29,234 bases of DNA from an uncultured Alphaproteobacteria bacterium (GTDB taxonomy: Bacteria; Pseudomonadota; Alphaproteobacteria; CAAHEQ01; UBA3637). Below the pieces are notes generated by a model that saw only the letters and a program-made list of their open reading frames with translations, had not been told where the DNA came from and did no database searches. The position numbers and the translations under genes were made by a program. The stretch is from assembly GCA_937935995.1 (NCBI GenBank), contig CALGXF010000036.1, positions 1 to 29,234 on the forward strand, written 5' to 3'. How positions within the stretch are numbered: position 1 is the stretch's first letter; the number at the start of each line of letters is the position of its first letter. Below are positions 1 to 7,294 of this stretch, in pieces.

Positions 1-2
1 TG

Positions 3-1703
3 ACGTTAAATGGGGCTGATTTGTCTTCAACATGTGGTTCGGATAATACGTTTGTCTTTTCTTATGACGGATTATCTGTTGGTAAACCGTCCAGCGGGGT
101 TGACCCCATAGATTGCACCTGTTCCGGATGCCAAAGTTGTGAAAGTGGGACATGTCAAGACAATGATAACCTGTGCGGGCCGAAGGAAGTGTGTATGGCT
201 GGTTCTTGTCAATGTGCGCCCGGTTACACGGAATGCCGGGGGAATTGTTACACAACCTGTGCTGACGGGTTTATGCGTGACCCCATTTCCTGCGATTGTG
301 TGTGTGAACCGCAAGATTGTCCCGAGCATGCTTCATGGGACAGTGCAACATGTTCATGTGTGTGTGAAGACGGTTATGAAATGTGTGGCGGAACGTGTCA
401 CCCAGTGTGTGACGGTTCCGGGATGTCGGGTTCCCGAGACCCGGACACCTGTGCCTGTACGTGCATTGAAGGCACCGATGCCGCCACGTGTGCCTGTCCT
501 GCCGGGTACATTTATGTCAATGGCCAATGCCAACGATTCGAGTGCAGAGGTGGAACGACAGGGTTCTCGTTCGACTGTTTTATTAACGATGTCCAGTGCG
601 GCGTTTTTTGTGCAAGTGACGGTAGCGTCTGTTTACTCGGAGCATGCCATCCTGAAACCTGTCAAGGGAAAGGGGAATATACCCTTGAAATATATGGCGG
701 ATGCCGTAACGGAGAAAAACATTGTACACCTATTTTTTATGAAAACGGTTCCATTAACTATTGGCGTTGTTACAATGAATACGGCGACTGTTGTGACGCG
801 TCATCTTACGGAGTTTGCCGAAACGGTTCTTGCTACGAGAATCCCTGTACGCCATATGGTGCCAGTTATGAACCTGTCTATGCCTGGTATCTGTACGGAT
901 GTATGTTCAATTCAAATTTAAGCTGTTACTTAAACAATGAAGAACGAACACAATGGAATTGTTTCGTTAACGGTAGCTTGTGCAGCACTGAATGCACGGA
1001 TCCGTTGAATTGTCCCGGATGCGATTACACAAATTGTTCGGACGGAGCAACATATGACACGCAAACCGGTATGTGTACAAAAGGCGGAATTTATTGTGAT
1101 AACTCCGGTTGCTACTTTGACGAACAAAAAAGCCAAATCTGCGGCACGGACTGTGATAAAGGTGGATTTGGCATCTGTGCTGAAGGTATGTGTTTTGATA
1201 CATGTCCGAGTGGATTTACATTAGAATACAATTCTTTGCGAAATGCCGGCGCTTGTGTCAAAGGCGATTTAGTTTGTTATAACAGTACATACAATGCTCC
1301 GGCCATATGTTTTTACAACAACCAACTATGCGGCAATAAATGCGAATTAGGTGGAACAAATTGTGAAGTTGTCTTTTTACCCCAATGCGCCAGCGGCGAT
1401 AAATGTGTTTACGGATACCCCGTGACGGCAGACTGTACATGCGATACCAATCCTTCTGCCGCGGTCGGTGAATATTGTTGCGCACCGGGACATACATTTA
1501 TAAATGGCGGGTGTACCTTAATTGAATGTCCGGAAGGAGAAATCGCCGATGCGAACGGTATTTGTCAAACAAAATGCGAAAACAATACCGAAGTCACATC
1601 AACATGCGTTTGTGCAGGTTCGACACATACAGACAAATTCAATCGCATAATTTGCTGTGACACTGATTTCACATGGGATGAAAACGCACAAAGTTGTCAA
1701 TAA
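3..1703 (+). CDS. Cysteine-rich surface protein, 5'-truncated by window edge (pilin-headed family)
   Basis: The frame is open to the left edge, so the real start lies outside the window; a TTG at 21 is not a credible start. About 566 residues are visible. They are packed with Cys in EGF-like or knottin-like spacing (CxxC, CxC, CxCxCxxG and similar). The product is clearly paralogous to the minus-strand protein at the right end. Shared blocks include a CRGG...DC(F/Y)IND..CG module near residue 180, a 'FLPQC'/'YLPQC' block and a C-terminal CC.(P/A)GHT(F/Y)(I/V)NG.C motif. The residues just after the left edge match the region that follows the pilin-like helix in the paralogues, so the missing part probably encodes a prepilin N-terminus. 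That is inference. Likely exported and disulfide-bonded; function unknown. A strong hairpin terminator follows immediately. Confidence 0.85.
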   Translation, partial: TLNGADLSSTCGSDNTFVFSYDGLSVGKPSSGVDPIDCTCSGCQSCESGTCQDNDNLCGPKEVCMAGSCQCAPGYTECRGNCYTTCADGFMRDPISCDCVCEPQDCPEHASWDSATCSCVCEDGYEMCGGTCHPVCDGSGMSGSRDPDTCACTCIEGTDAATCACPAGYIYVNGQCQRFECRGGTTGFSFDCFINDVQCGVFCASDGSVCLLGACHPETCQGKGEYTLEIYGGCRNGEKHCTPIFYENGSINYWRCYNEYGDCCDASSYGVCRNGSCYENPCTPYGASYEPVYAWYLYGCMFNSNLSCYLNNEERTQWNCFVNGSLCSTECTDPLNCPGCDYTNCSDGATYDTQTGMCTKGGIYCDNSGCYFDEQKSQICGTDCDKGGFGICAEGMCFDTCPSGFTLEYNSLRNAGACVKGDLVCYNSTYNAPAICFYNNQLCGNKCELGGTNCEVVFLPQCASGDKCVYGYPVTADCTCDTNPSAAVGEYCCAPGHTFINGGCTLIECPEGEIADANGICQTKCENNTEVTSTCVCAGSTHTDKFNRIICCDTDFTWDENAQSCQ

Positions 1704-1732
1704 AAAAGCGGGTTTGAAACCCGCTTTTCTTT
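1704..1732. terminator. Bidirectional rho-independent terminator
   Basis: AAAAGCGGG and CCCGCTTTT pair around a TTTGAAA loop and are followed by TCTTT on the plus strand; A-rich sequence on the other side makes it work on the minus strand too. It lies between two convergent genes, the cysteine-rich gene and the 91-residue gene, and overlaps the stop region of the latter. Confidence 0.85.
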
Positions 1733-2006
1733 AATCCATATCTTGTTCTTCGTTTTGAATGCGTTTTTCTATTTTAGCAATTTTCATCTCACACGCTTTG
1801 GATAATTCAGCCTGATTATGCGCATCTGACCATTCTTTGACTTCACGCAAAACCGCCAGCTTTTGAACATCCAAGCTATGCAAAATATCATGCAAATGAT
1901 CCGGCATCAACGGCCAAACGGGTTCTAAAGCATGGTGAAAGTGTGCTTTTCCTTTTTCTTGTGATGAACAATCACACGGATTGCATCCGCATTTTTCTTG
2001 ATCCAT
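1731..2006 (-). CDS. Small Cys-rich hypothetical protein (91 aa)
   Basis: I do not recognise the family. The start is well supported: an AAAGGAG Shine-Dalgarno lies 6 nt before the ATG. The N-terminus carries a CGCNPCDC cluster and several His (HFHH), which could bind a metal. The rest is a charged, probably helical region with a PDHLHDILHSLD segment and a Lys/Glu-rich C-terminus. There is no signal peptide or membrane segment, so it is probably cytosolic. It converges on the upstream cysteine-rich gene through a shared terminator and is divergent from dnaB. A possible 25-codon Cys-containing reading frame ends one base before its start. Confidence 0.75.
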   Translation of the reverse strand: MDQEKCGCNPCDCSSQEKGKAHFHHALEPVWPLMPDHLHDILHSLDVQKLAVLREVKEWSDAHNQAELSKACEMKIAKIEKRIQNEEQDMD

Positions 2007-2007
2007 T

Positions 2008-2085
2008 TTAATCTCCTTTGTTAAAAATCATCTCCCTTTCATGACATGGGATTTTTTCACACGCTCGGCAATAAGACCAAAGCAT
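2008..2085 (-). CDS. Possible 25-aa Cys-containing small ORF (coupled leader?)
   Basis: ATG at 2085 down to TAA at 2010-2008, one base before the ATG of the 91-residue Cys-rich gene. The predicted peptide has YCRAC and a third Cys followed by HERE. AAAAGG lies only 3 nt before the ATG, which is short for a good ribosome site. Its stop codon lies next to the downstream Shine-Dalgarno and start, so translational coupling is possible. It may equally be chance; nothing else supports it. Confidence 0.25.
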   Translation of the reverse strand: MLWSYCRACEKIPCHEREMIFNKGD

Positions 2086-2162
2086 AGGCCTTTTAAAATT
2101 TTCATAGACTTTTTTATCGTTTCAGATTAAATTGAAGAAAAAGTTAAAAAAGGATTAAAAAG

Positions 2163-3617
2163 ATGGAAAAGTCAGAGCAAATGCGGGTTCCGCCGCAAAG
2201 TTTGGAAGCTGAACAAGCTTTAATCGGCGCGATTCTCACCAATAACCGTGCGATGGAAAAAGTTGTTGAGTTTTTAAAACCCGAACATTTTGCCAGTGCT
2301 GTTCACAGCAAGATTTTTGCCGCTTGTCAAACACTTTTGGAACGCGGTCGTTTAGCCGACCCGATTACGTTAAAAGAATATTTTGCCAATGACGGCACGC
2401 TGGATGAAGTCGGCGGTCAGGAATATATTTTTAAACTGGCCAACGCTTCGACGACCATTATTAACGCCGGCGATTACGGGAAACAAATTTTCGACAGATA
2501 TTTACGTCGTCAGTTAATCGGTTTAGGGACTGAAATTGTCAACGATGCATTTGACATCAATTTGGATAATGACAGTAACAAGCAAATTGAAAATGCCGAA
2601 AAAATGCTGTATGAGTTGGCTAATGAAGGCGAACTGGAAGGCGGCCCTGCTCCTTTTTCCATCGGATTGAAACAGGCGATTGAAAGCGCAGAAAAAGCCA
2701 TGCGCAACCCGAACGGTATTTCGGGTTTGCCGACGGGGCTGATTGACATGGATAAATTGATGGGCGGGTTCCATAATTCTGACTTGTTGATTCTGGCCGG
2801 CCGACCGGCTATGGGAAAAACGGCTCTGGCAACGTGCATCGCTTTTAATATTGCCCGCAAAATGCAAGAAGAAAATAAAAAATCCGAAACCAAACAAGGC
2901 GTCGCTTTCTTTTCTTTGGAAATGTCGGCAGAACAGCTGGCCGGCCGAATTTTATCTACGTACACACACATCGGCGGTCAAGCGATGCGGACAGGGAAAT
3001 TAACAGGCGAACAATTTGATGAAATTGCCGGCGCTTTATCCATGCTGAATTCTTTACCGCTTTACATTGATGACACACCGGGCATTACGGTCAACACCAT
3101 TAAAAACCGGGCTCGTCGATTAAAACGGGATAAAGAAAAAGGACTTGGTTTAATTGTCATTGACTATTTGCAATTGATTTCCGGCGGCGGGCGCAGCGAA
3201 AACCGTGTTCAGGAATTGTCCGAAATCACGCGTGCTTTAAAAATCATGGCCAAAGAATTAAATGTGCCGGTATTGGTTTTATCCCAGTTGTCTCGTTTGG
3301 TTGAACAGCGCGATAACAAACGGCCGCAATTGTCCGATTTGCGGGAATCAGGATCTATTGAACAAGACGCCGACATTGTGATGTTCGTTTATCGGGAAGC
3401 GTATTATTTGGAAAATGACGCTCCCGTTCAACGTCCCAAAGAAACACAGGAAGCTTTTCAAAAACGCATCTTGGAATGGGAACAAAAGAAAATTGATTTG
3501 GCTAAACGAGCCGAAGCCATCGTTTCCAAACAACGTCACGGGCCGACCGGAACCGTTCACTTGTTCTTTGACGGACAATTCACGGAATTCGGAAATTTGG
3601 AACAAGAAAATACTTAA
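2163..3617 (+). CDS. dnaB: Replicative DNA helicase DnaB
   Basis: Hexameric helicase that unwinds DNA ahead of the replisome and recruits DnaG primase. The 484-residue length is normal for the family and there is no intein. The N-terminal domain begins with the typical PPQSLEAEQALIGAIL. The C-terminal RecA-like domain has Walker A GRPAMGKT at 213-220, the FFSLEMS block, Walker B LIVIDYLQLI with Asp at 334, the LSQLSR sensor, and the RQ/DLRESGSIEQDAD region. Its C-terminus overlaps the convergent transferase gene by 4 nt (TTAA at 3614-3617), with no terminator between them. AAGGA a few nt before ATG 2163 is the ribosome site. Confidence 0.97.
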   Translation: MEKSEQMRVPPQSLEAEQALIGAILTNNRAMEKVVEFLKPEHFASAVHSKIFAACQTLLERGRLADPITLKEYFANDGTLDEVGGQEYIFKLANASTTIINAGDYGKQIFDRYLRRQLIGLGTEIVNDAFDINLDNDSNKQIENAEKMLYELANEGELEGGPAPFSIGLKQAIESAEKAMRNPNGISGLPTGLIDMDKLMGGFHNSDLLILAGRPAMGKTALATCIAFNIARKMQEENKKSETKQGVAFFSLEMSAEQLAGRILSTYTHIGGQAMRTGKLTGEQFDEIAGALSMLNSLPLYIDDTPGITVNTIKNRARRLKRDKEKGLGLIVIDYLQLISGGGRSENRVQELSEITRALKIMAKELNVPVLVLSQLSRLVEQRDNKRPQLSDLRESGSIEQDADIVMFVYREAYYLENDAPVQRPKETQEAFQKRILEWEQKKIDLAKRAEAIVSKQRHGPTGTVHLFFDGQFTEFGNLEQENT

Positions 3618-5812
3618 TTCCAAAAGACCTTTCCGGGTTTATAAAAATACTGCTTGTCTTGATTTAAGATGACGGCAATTTCATTTGAATGTTTCATCAT
3701 TATCTCATTCAATCGTTCGGGTTGCGCAGCCATGTTCCAAAAAAGTTTCGGATAATCGGGAAAAGCCAACATCACGTCTTGGAAATAGGCCGCATCTGCC
3801 GACACAAAGTGAATGTCAGAAGCCGCTAAAATGGCATAATCACGCTGTAAATTGACTTTCTTATCCAATGGATTTTTCCATCGATAACAGCTTAAATAAA
3901 GGCTTGTCCGGTATCCGTTTTGAGTCAATAAAGTCAACGTAATGCCATCTTTGCCTTCCACGATGATATGATGACGGGGCAAAGCATATTTTTGGGTCAA
4001 CTGATTTAAGGCTGCTACCGCCTCTTGAGCCGTCGCCGGAGTCATATTTTTAAAATCCAACCAAAAATATTTCTGATCAATATCCGGCCGGTTTTGCCAA
4101 AGCGCTTCCAACCGCTCCCCTTCTTCAGCCGAATCATGAGAAACACGAAAAGTTTTTTCTTTTTCATTCCAAAAAACATCTATTTCAAAACCGGGCCAAG
4201 AAGTCCAATAAGCCGTCAACCGATCCGATGAATTAACCATATGCAACCAAACGGACCCCCCCCCCCCCGCTCTTCCGATCTCCACTAAATCAACTATCGA
4301 TTTTGAAGACGGCATCGGTTGTTGTTCTTGTTTGCGAACAAACAAGCTTCGACTGGTATCAACATCCGGGTGGGATAATCCGGCCAAATCGACTAATGTT
4401 TCCATCAAATGCTGTGTGTTAAACGGCATATTTGTTTGAGTTTGAATTTCCGCAGCTTTGTCAGGGTACAGTTGTTTGTAATAAGGGGAAAGCCACAACA
4501 CAAACGGGACTTCATACATTTCTTTGGTTTGCTGGGCTTCCTCATGACAAAAACAACTGTCCGGCGTTGACACATCTTCTCCATGATCCGAAAAATACAA
4601 AAAGGCAGTTGCGGTTGTCTCTTGCTTCAACGCATCCAACAAGCGCTTTAACACCGCATCCGTGTATCGTATGGAATTATCATAATGAGCGCGCAAAGCC
4701 GCTTTTCCGTTAAAGGAAGTACTATCAAAGTAATCCCATGCCGGCGGATAACGGTCTTTATACGTATAATGGCTGCCGTTCAAATGAACAAAAATGACTT
4801 TTTTCGGAGCCGTATCGGCCAATGCTTTTTGAAACTTTGGCAGCAACATGTCATCGTACTGTTGGCCGTCCGCAAAAGAAACCTCGTCAGCCGATTGAGC
4901 CAAAACCGTTACTAAATTGGCAAATAAACCGAATTCTTCTTGATTGGAAATCCAATATGTTTTAAAGCCCGCATCTTTCATGAATTGGATAAACGACCCT
5001 TTTGTCCACGCCAAACTGGCATCTTGTTCGTCTGCCAAAGTCAATGCTTTTTGCAAAACATTCATCGTCACCGCATGCGGCGAAACAACATTTTGAAAGA
5101 CCAATAAATCAGGTTCTTTATCTAAAAAAGGCGTTGTTTCCCGCTCGTATCCATACAAACTCATCTCGCCACGCCAAACACTTTCACCAATCACAATCAC
5201 GTATGTTTGCGGCGTTTCATTGACGCCTAAAATAGACTTGTACTGATGGGATGCTTGCTGCGTTGCCACCATTTCCCGTTCAATGGCTTTGTACGTTTGA
5301 TAATTCTCAATCAACGGTGTCAGCGGCAGCGGCGCATTCAATTTCAATATAAGCACACAAAAACACAAAAATCCGATACCGAGAAACCATTTTGTTTTGG
5401 GAGGAGATTTAAACAGTTTACAAAAACACCCCAAAAGCACACCGGCTCCCAGAAAAATGAATATCAGCGGCATATTCATAAAAGCCTTTAAAAAGGATAA
5501 AACTTCCTCCGGATTGGTCCCCAGCAAAGCAAAAACGGATGCCGGATGAAGCGGAGAATTAAAAATCAACTGATGTCCGACAATCAAAAAAGCCGGCCCG
5601 TAAAATAATAAAAAATAAAGGACAGCATAAAATCGCACTCCTTTTTTTAAAAAGAACGCCGGCATCATAAAGACCATCGTCCAGCAAAGAGCGTCTGTAA
5701 AAGCGAACGAAGAATCGACATACCATAATCCGTAAAACGGCATAAAAAAGTATAAAAAACAAATGAGATTCATGTAAATACTTTGCCGAAAGGCGAAAGA
5801 TGTATTTTGCAT
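3614..5812 (-). CDS. Phosphoethanolamine-transferase-like sulfatase fused to a GDPD/PLC-like domain
   Basis: 732 residues. Residues 15-160 form about four or five membrane segments. Residues 200-480 are an alkaline-phosphatase-superfamily sulfatase domain of the EptA/CptA type: VIVIGESVWRG (Glu210), a likely nucleophile Thr249 in a SPHAVTMN context, and FSDHGED with Asp409/His410. Known members move phosphoethanolamine from phosphatidylethanolamine onto lipid A or core sugars at the outer face of the inner membrane. Residues 521-732 resemble the TIM-barrel glycerophosphodiesterase/PLC-like fold: WLHMVNS, a GFEIDVFW strand, FRVSHD, FWLDFKNM and HHIIVEG. A run of 13 G on the coding strand (forward 4256-4268) encodes AGGGG at residues 515-519, exactly between the two domains. 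The ribosome site is weak (AAGGAT 11 nt upstream), so the start could be later. The acceptor substrate is unknown. Confidence 0.85.
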   Translation of the reverse strand: MQNTSFAFRQSIYMNLICFLYFFMPFYGLWYVDSSFAFTDALCWTMVFMMPAFFLKKGVRFYAVLYFLLFYGPAFLIVGHQLIFNSPLHPASVFALLGTNPEEVLSFLKAFMNMPLIFIFLGAGVLLGCFCKLFKSPPKTKWFLGIGFLCFCVLILKLNAPLPLTPLIENYQTYKAIEREMVATQQASHQYKSILGVNETPQTYVIVIGESVWRGEMSLYGYERETTPFLDKEPDLLVFQNVVSPHAVTMNVLQKALTLADEQDASLAWTKGSFIQFMKDAGFKTYWISNQEEFGLFANLVTVLAQSADEVSFADGQQYDDMLLPKFQKALADTAPKKVIFVHLNGSHYTYKDRYPPAWDYFDSTSFNGKAALRAHYDNSIRYTDAVLKRLLDALKQETTATAFLYFSDHGEDVSTPDSCFCHEEAQQTKEMYEVPFVLWLSPYYKQLYPDKAAEIQTQTNMPFNTQHLMETLVDLAGLSHPDVDTSRSLFVRKQEQQPMPSSKSIVDLVEIGRAGGGGSVWLHMVNSSDRLTAYWTSWPGFEIDVFWNEKEKTFRVSHDSAEEGERLEALWQNRPDIDQKYFWLDFKNMTPATAQEAVAALNQLTQKYALPRHHIIVEGKDGITLTLLTQNGYRTSLYLSCYRWKNPLDKKVNLQRDYAILAASDIHFVSADAAYFQDVMLAFPDYPKLFWNMAAQPERLNEIMMKHSNEIAVILNQDKQYFYKPGKVFWN
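4256..4268 (-). repeat. 13-base homopolymer (poly-G on coding strand) inside a CDS
   Basis: Thirteen C on the plus strand, read as G on the transferase strand, in frame at the junction of the two domains. Gain or loss of one base would frameshift everything after residue about 515. Such tracts act as phase-variation switches in other bacteria. The next 13 plus-strand bases (4269-4281) equal the end of the standard Illumina adapter, so the tract could be an assembly artefact. Confidence 0.8.
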
Positions 5813-5923
5813 TTTGAAACTATATCCTTATGATCTGACGGGTTTTAGTGTACCCAAAATCCCGGTCGGAAACAATTTCTTTTTAAAAAAACAATAACAT
5901 TTTTAAAAGATGTAAAAAAAGTC

Positions 5924-5952
5924 TTGCAATTTATTCTAAAAATAGGTATAAA
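5924..5952 (+). promoter_or_regulatory. Sigma70-type promoter of tRNA-Val
   Basis: TTGCAA (5924-5929), 17-nt spacer, TATAAA (5947-5952), about 20 nt upstream of the tRNA 5' end. Spacing and both hexamers are near consensus. Confidence 0.7.
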
Positions 5953-5972
5953 GAATGCCGTCTTGATGTTAA

Positions 5973-6049
5973 GGGCGTGTAGCTCAGGTGGTTAGAGCGT
6001 TACGTTGACATCGTAAAGGTCAGAGGTTCGAGTCCTCTTACGCCCACCA
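5973..6049 (+). tRNA. tRNA-Val (anticodon GAC)
   Basis: 77 nt including an encoded CCA. The acceptor stem GGGCGTG pairs with the complementary strand before ACCA. The D-arm contains AGCTCAGG...TTAGAGC. The anticodon stem TTACG/CGTAA encloses the loop TTGACAT with GAC at 6007-6009, and the T-arm has GGTTCGAGTCC. It reads GUC valine codons. It has its own promoter and terminator, and its last 6 nt begin a direct repeat that recurs 1.17 kb downstream. Confidence 0.97.
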
Positions 6050-6098
6050 ATTCTCGTAAACCGGAAAAGCATAGTTCCGGTTTTTGTTTTGTCTGTTT
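6044..6098 (+). repeat. Direct repeat, left copy (tRNA-Val 3' end plus terminator)
   Basis: 55 bp starting at CCACCA of the tRNA and running through its terminator. It matches 7213-7267 without gaps at 51 of 55 positions. Together the copies bracket an AT-rich islet, as attachment sites would. Confidence 0.8.
6058..6091 (+). terminator. Rho-independent terminator of tRNA-Val
   Basis: AAACCGGAA pairs with TTCCGGTTT around an 8-nt loop, followed by a T-rich tract (TTTTTGTTTTG), immediately downstream of the tRNA. Confidence 0.85.
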
Positions 6099-6152
6099 CC
6101 CCACGAAAGCCCAATATCCGGGCTATTTCTCCTCTTGCTTAAAGGTTTGCTG

Positions 6153-6374
6153 ATGAATGTAGATGTTCTAAACGTCAGCGGTTCACAGCTCGGAACAATC
6201 CCACTGACCATGCTTATATTAAACGCTGACACAATAAATATAAACGGTAATTTTTGCCTCTCGTATGAACCGGTGTATCCTGATTACAAATATGATAGCC
6301 GGAAACAATCCGGCAAATTGATAGGAATAATATCGTTCACAGTGAAATTTGTGGAAAGTAATTATATCCGATAA
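6153..6374 (+). CDS. Possible 73-aa hypothetical protein in the tRNA-adjacent islet
   Basis: ATG at 6153 is preceded by AAAGG with 7-nt spacing. The product (starts MNVDVLNVSGS, ends SNYIR) has no motif I recognise and no clear signal peptide. Its 3' end overlaps the convergent Nudix gene by 13 nt. It could be a small real gene, a fragment left by the islet's insertion, or chance. Apart from this frame and a short AGCCC/GGGCT dyad near 6108-6124, I see nothing else between the tRNA terminator and the Nudix gene. Confidence 0.3.
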   Translation: MNVDVLNVSGSQLGTIPLTMLILNADTININGNFCLSYEPVYPDYKYDSRKQSGKLIGIISFTVKFVESNYIR

Positions 6375-7012
6375 GGAGGTTTATTTTGAATATATCTTTC
6401 AGCCATAATCATTACTTTTAAGTAATAACCTGATATATTCACACGATCATGGTATGAACAAAAATCTTTTTGAAATATTTCTCGTATTTCATTTTCATAT
6501 TTTTGTCCACTCCATACCCGACCCTTAACGAAAACAGACAGCCTATCGCCTGAAAATAATTGAATAGCCTCTGCAACATCTAAGGTAAATATACCGCTTA
6601 CCTCTCCTTCTTGTAGCTCAAAATCAGATAAATCATTAGTTGTTTTTGCTATATATACATGACAAAATTCCCGATTAATATAACCCTTTTGAACAATAAT
6701 GTTTCGGTTGATTCCCAAAAAAGTTTTATTGGATAAATTAAGATTTTTACCTAATTCTTCTTTTAATTCTCGAAATCCATCTATTGGTTGTTCTCCAGCA
6801 GATAAATGTCCGCTTGCCGAAGCATCAAAAGTATTCGGACCAACTCTATTTTTAGGTCCACGTAATTGTAAGAAAATTTTATTTTCTTTTGGATTCACAA
6901 GCCAACAAGCAAACGTTTGATGCCAAAGTCCTTGTTGATGAACAACATCTATTGTTGTTGTTTTAGGTTCAATTGATCTAAACTCTTCATCAAAGATATC
7001 TATATTTTCCAT
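6362..7012 (-). CDS. Nudix hydrolase (isopentenyl-diphosphate-isomerase-like subgroup)
   Basis: 216 residues, probably cytosolic. Nudix enzymes hydrolyse nucleoside diphosphate derivatives or related pyrophosphates using a metal-binding helix. The Nudix box spans residues 68-88: Gly68, Glu74, Arg81-Glu82, Glu85-Glu86 and Gly88. There are 6 rather than 7 residues between the first Glu and the Arg, a spacing I associate with a 'DG.RE' subgroup. Upstream, WHQTFACWLVN and FLQLRGPKN match the IPP-isomerase-like group (YfcD style). The start has an AAAGGTG ribosome site 7-8 nt upstream, with a possible TTGAAA-16-TATTAA promoter at 7036-7063. The gene is clearly more AT-rich than its neighbours and lies between the two direct repeats, which fits horizontal acquisition. 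Substrate unknown. Confidence 0.88.
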   Translation of the reverse strand: MENIDIFDEEFRSIEPKTTTIDVVHQQGLWHQTFACWLVNPKENKIFLQLRGPKNRVGPNTFDASASGHLSAGEQPIDGFRELKEELGKNLNLSNKTFLGINRNIIVQKGYINREFCHVYIAKTTNDLSDFELQEGEVSGIFTLDVAEAIQLFSGDRLSVFVKGRVWSGQKYENEIREIFQKDFCSYHDRVNISGYYLKVMIMAERYIQNKPPYRI

Positions 7013-7137
7013 TATTATTCACCTTTCTATACTTTTTAATACAATTTTTGAAAAAAATTTCAAATTAAATTAGAAGTCTTACACTAAAAATTAACATTTT
7101 TATTGATTTTTTACAAAAAATATGTCTACTTAGAGAA

Positions 7138-7164
7138 GTTATTTTACGACCGAAAGGAAATAAC
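7138..7164. repeat. 7-bp inverted repeat upstream of a 12-codon frame
   Basis: GTTATTT (7138-7144) and AAATAAC (7158-7164) flank 13 nt containing AAAGG, followed directly by ATG at 7165 and a stop at 7201-7203. This looks like the front of a gene cut short at the right direct repeat, but it is too small to be sure. Otherwise 7013-7212 is AT-rich and empty. Confidence 0.3.
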
Positions 7165-7212
7165 ATGCTTTTAAATGACACACGAAATGAAGATTGTACG
7201 TAACCCTGATCT

Positions 7213-7267
7213 CCACCAATTCTCGCAAACCGGAAAAGCATACTTTCGGTTTTTATTTTGTCTGTTT
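7213..7267 (+). repeat. Direct repeat, right copy (tRNA 3' tail and terminator hairpin)
   Basis: Repeats 6044-6098 with 4 mismatches in 55. The hairpin is still formable (AAACCG/CGGTTT plus a G-T pair and two A-T pairs) and is followed by TTTTATTTTG, so it may still terminate. The upstream CCCTGATCTCCACCA looks like a tRNA tail but no full tRNA is present. Confidence 0.75.
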
Positions 7268-7294
7268 GCTTATTTTGATTTACGAACAAAAAAC

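Noticed and set aside
139..921. 260-codon frame inside the left cysteine-rich gene
   Set aside because: A shadow frame created by the repetitive TGT/TGC-rich coding sequence, with no independent start signal or domain.
2163..3617. Possible intein or extra domain in DnaB
   Set aside because: Length and motif order are ordinary for DnaB, with no insertion at the Walker A or other intein-prone sites.
6153..6215. Superficial likeness of the 73-residue ORF's start to ribosomal protein L4
   Set aside because: Only the first 18 or so residues resemble L4, and nothing further matches. Treated as chance.
6386..6421. Plus-strand TTG with AAGGAGG 6 nt upstream giving an 11-codon frame
   Set aside because: Too short to call a gene, and it lies inside the Nudix gene's 3' end. 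Kept only as a possible gene stub.
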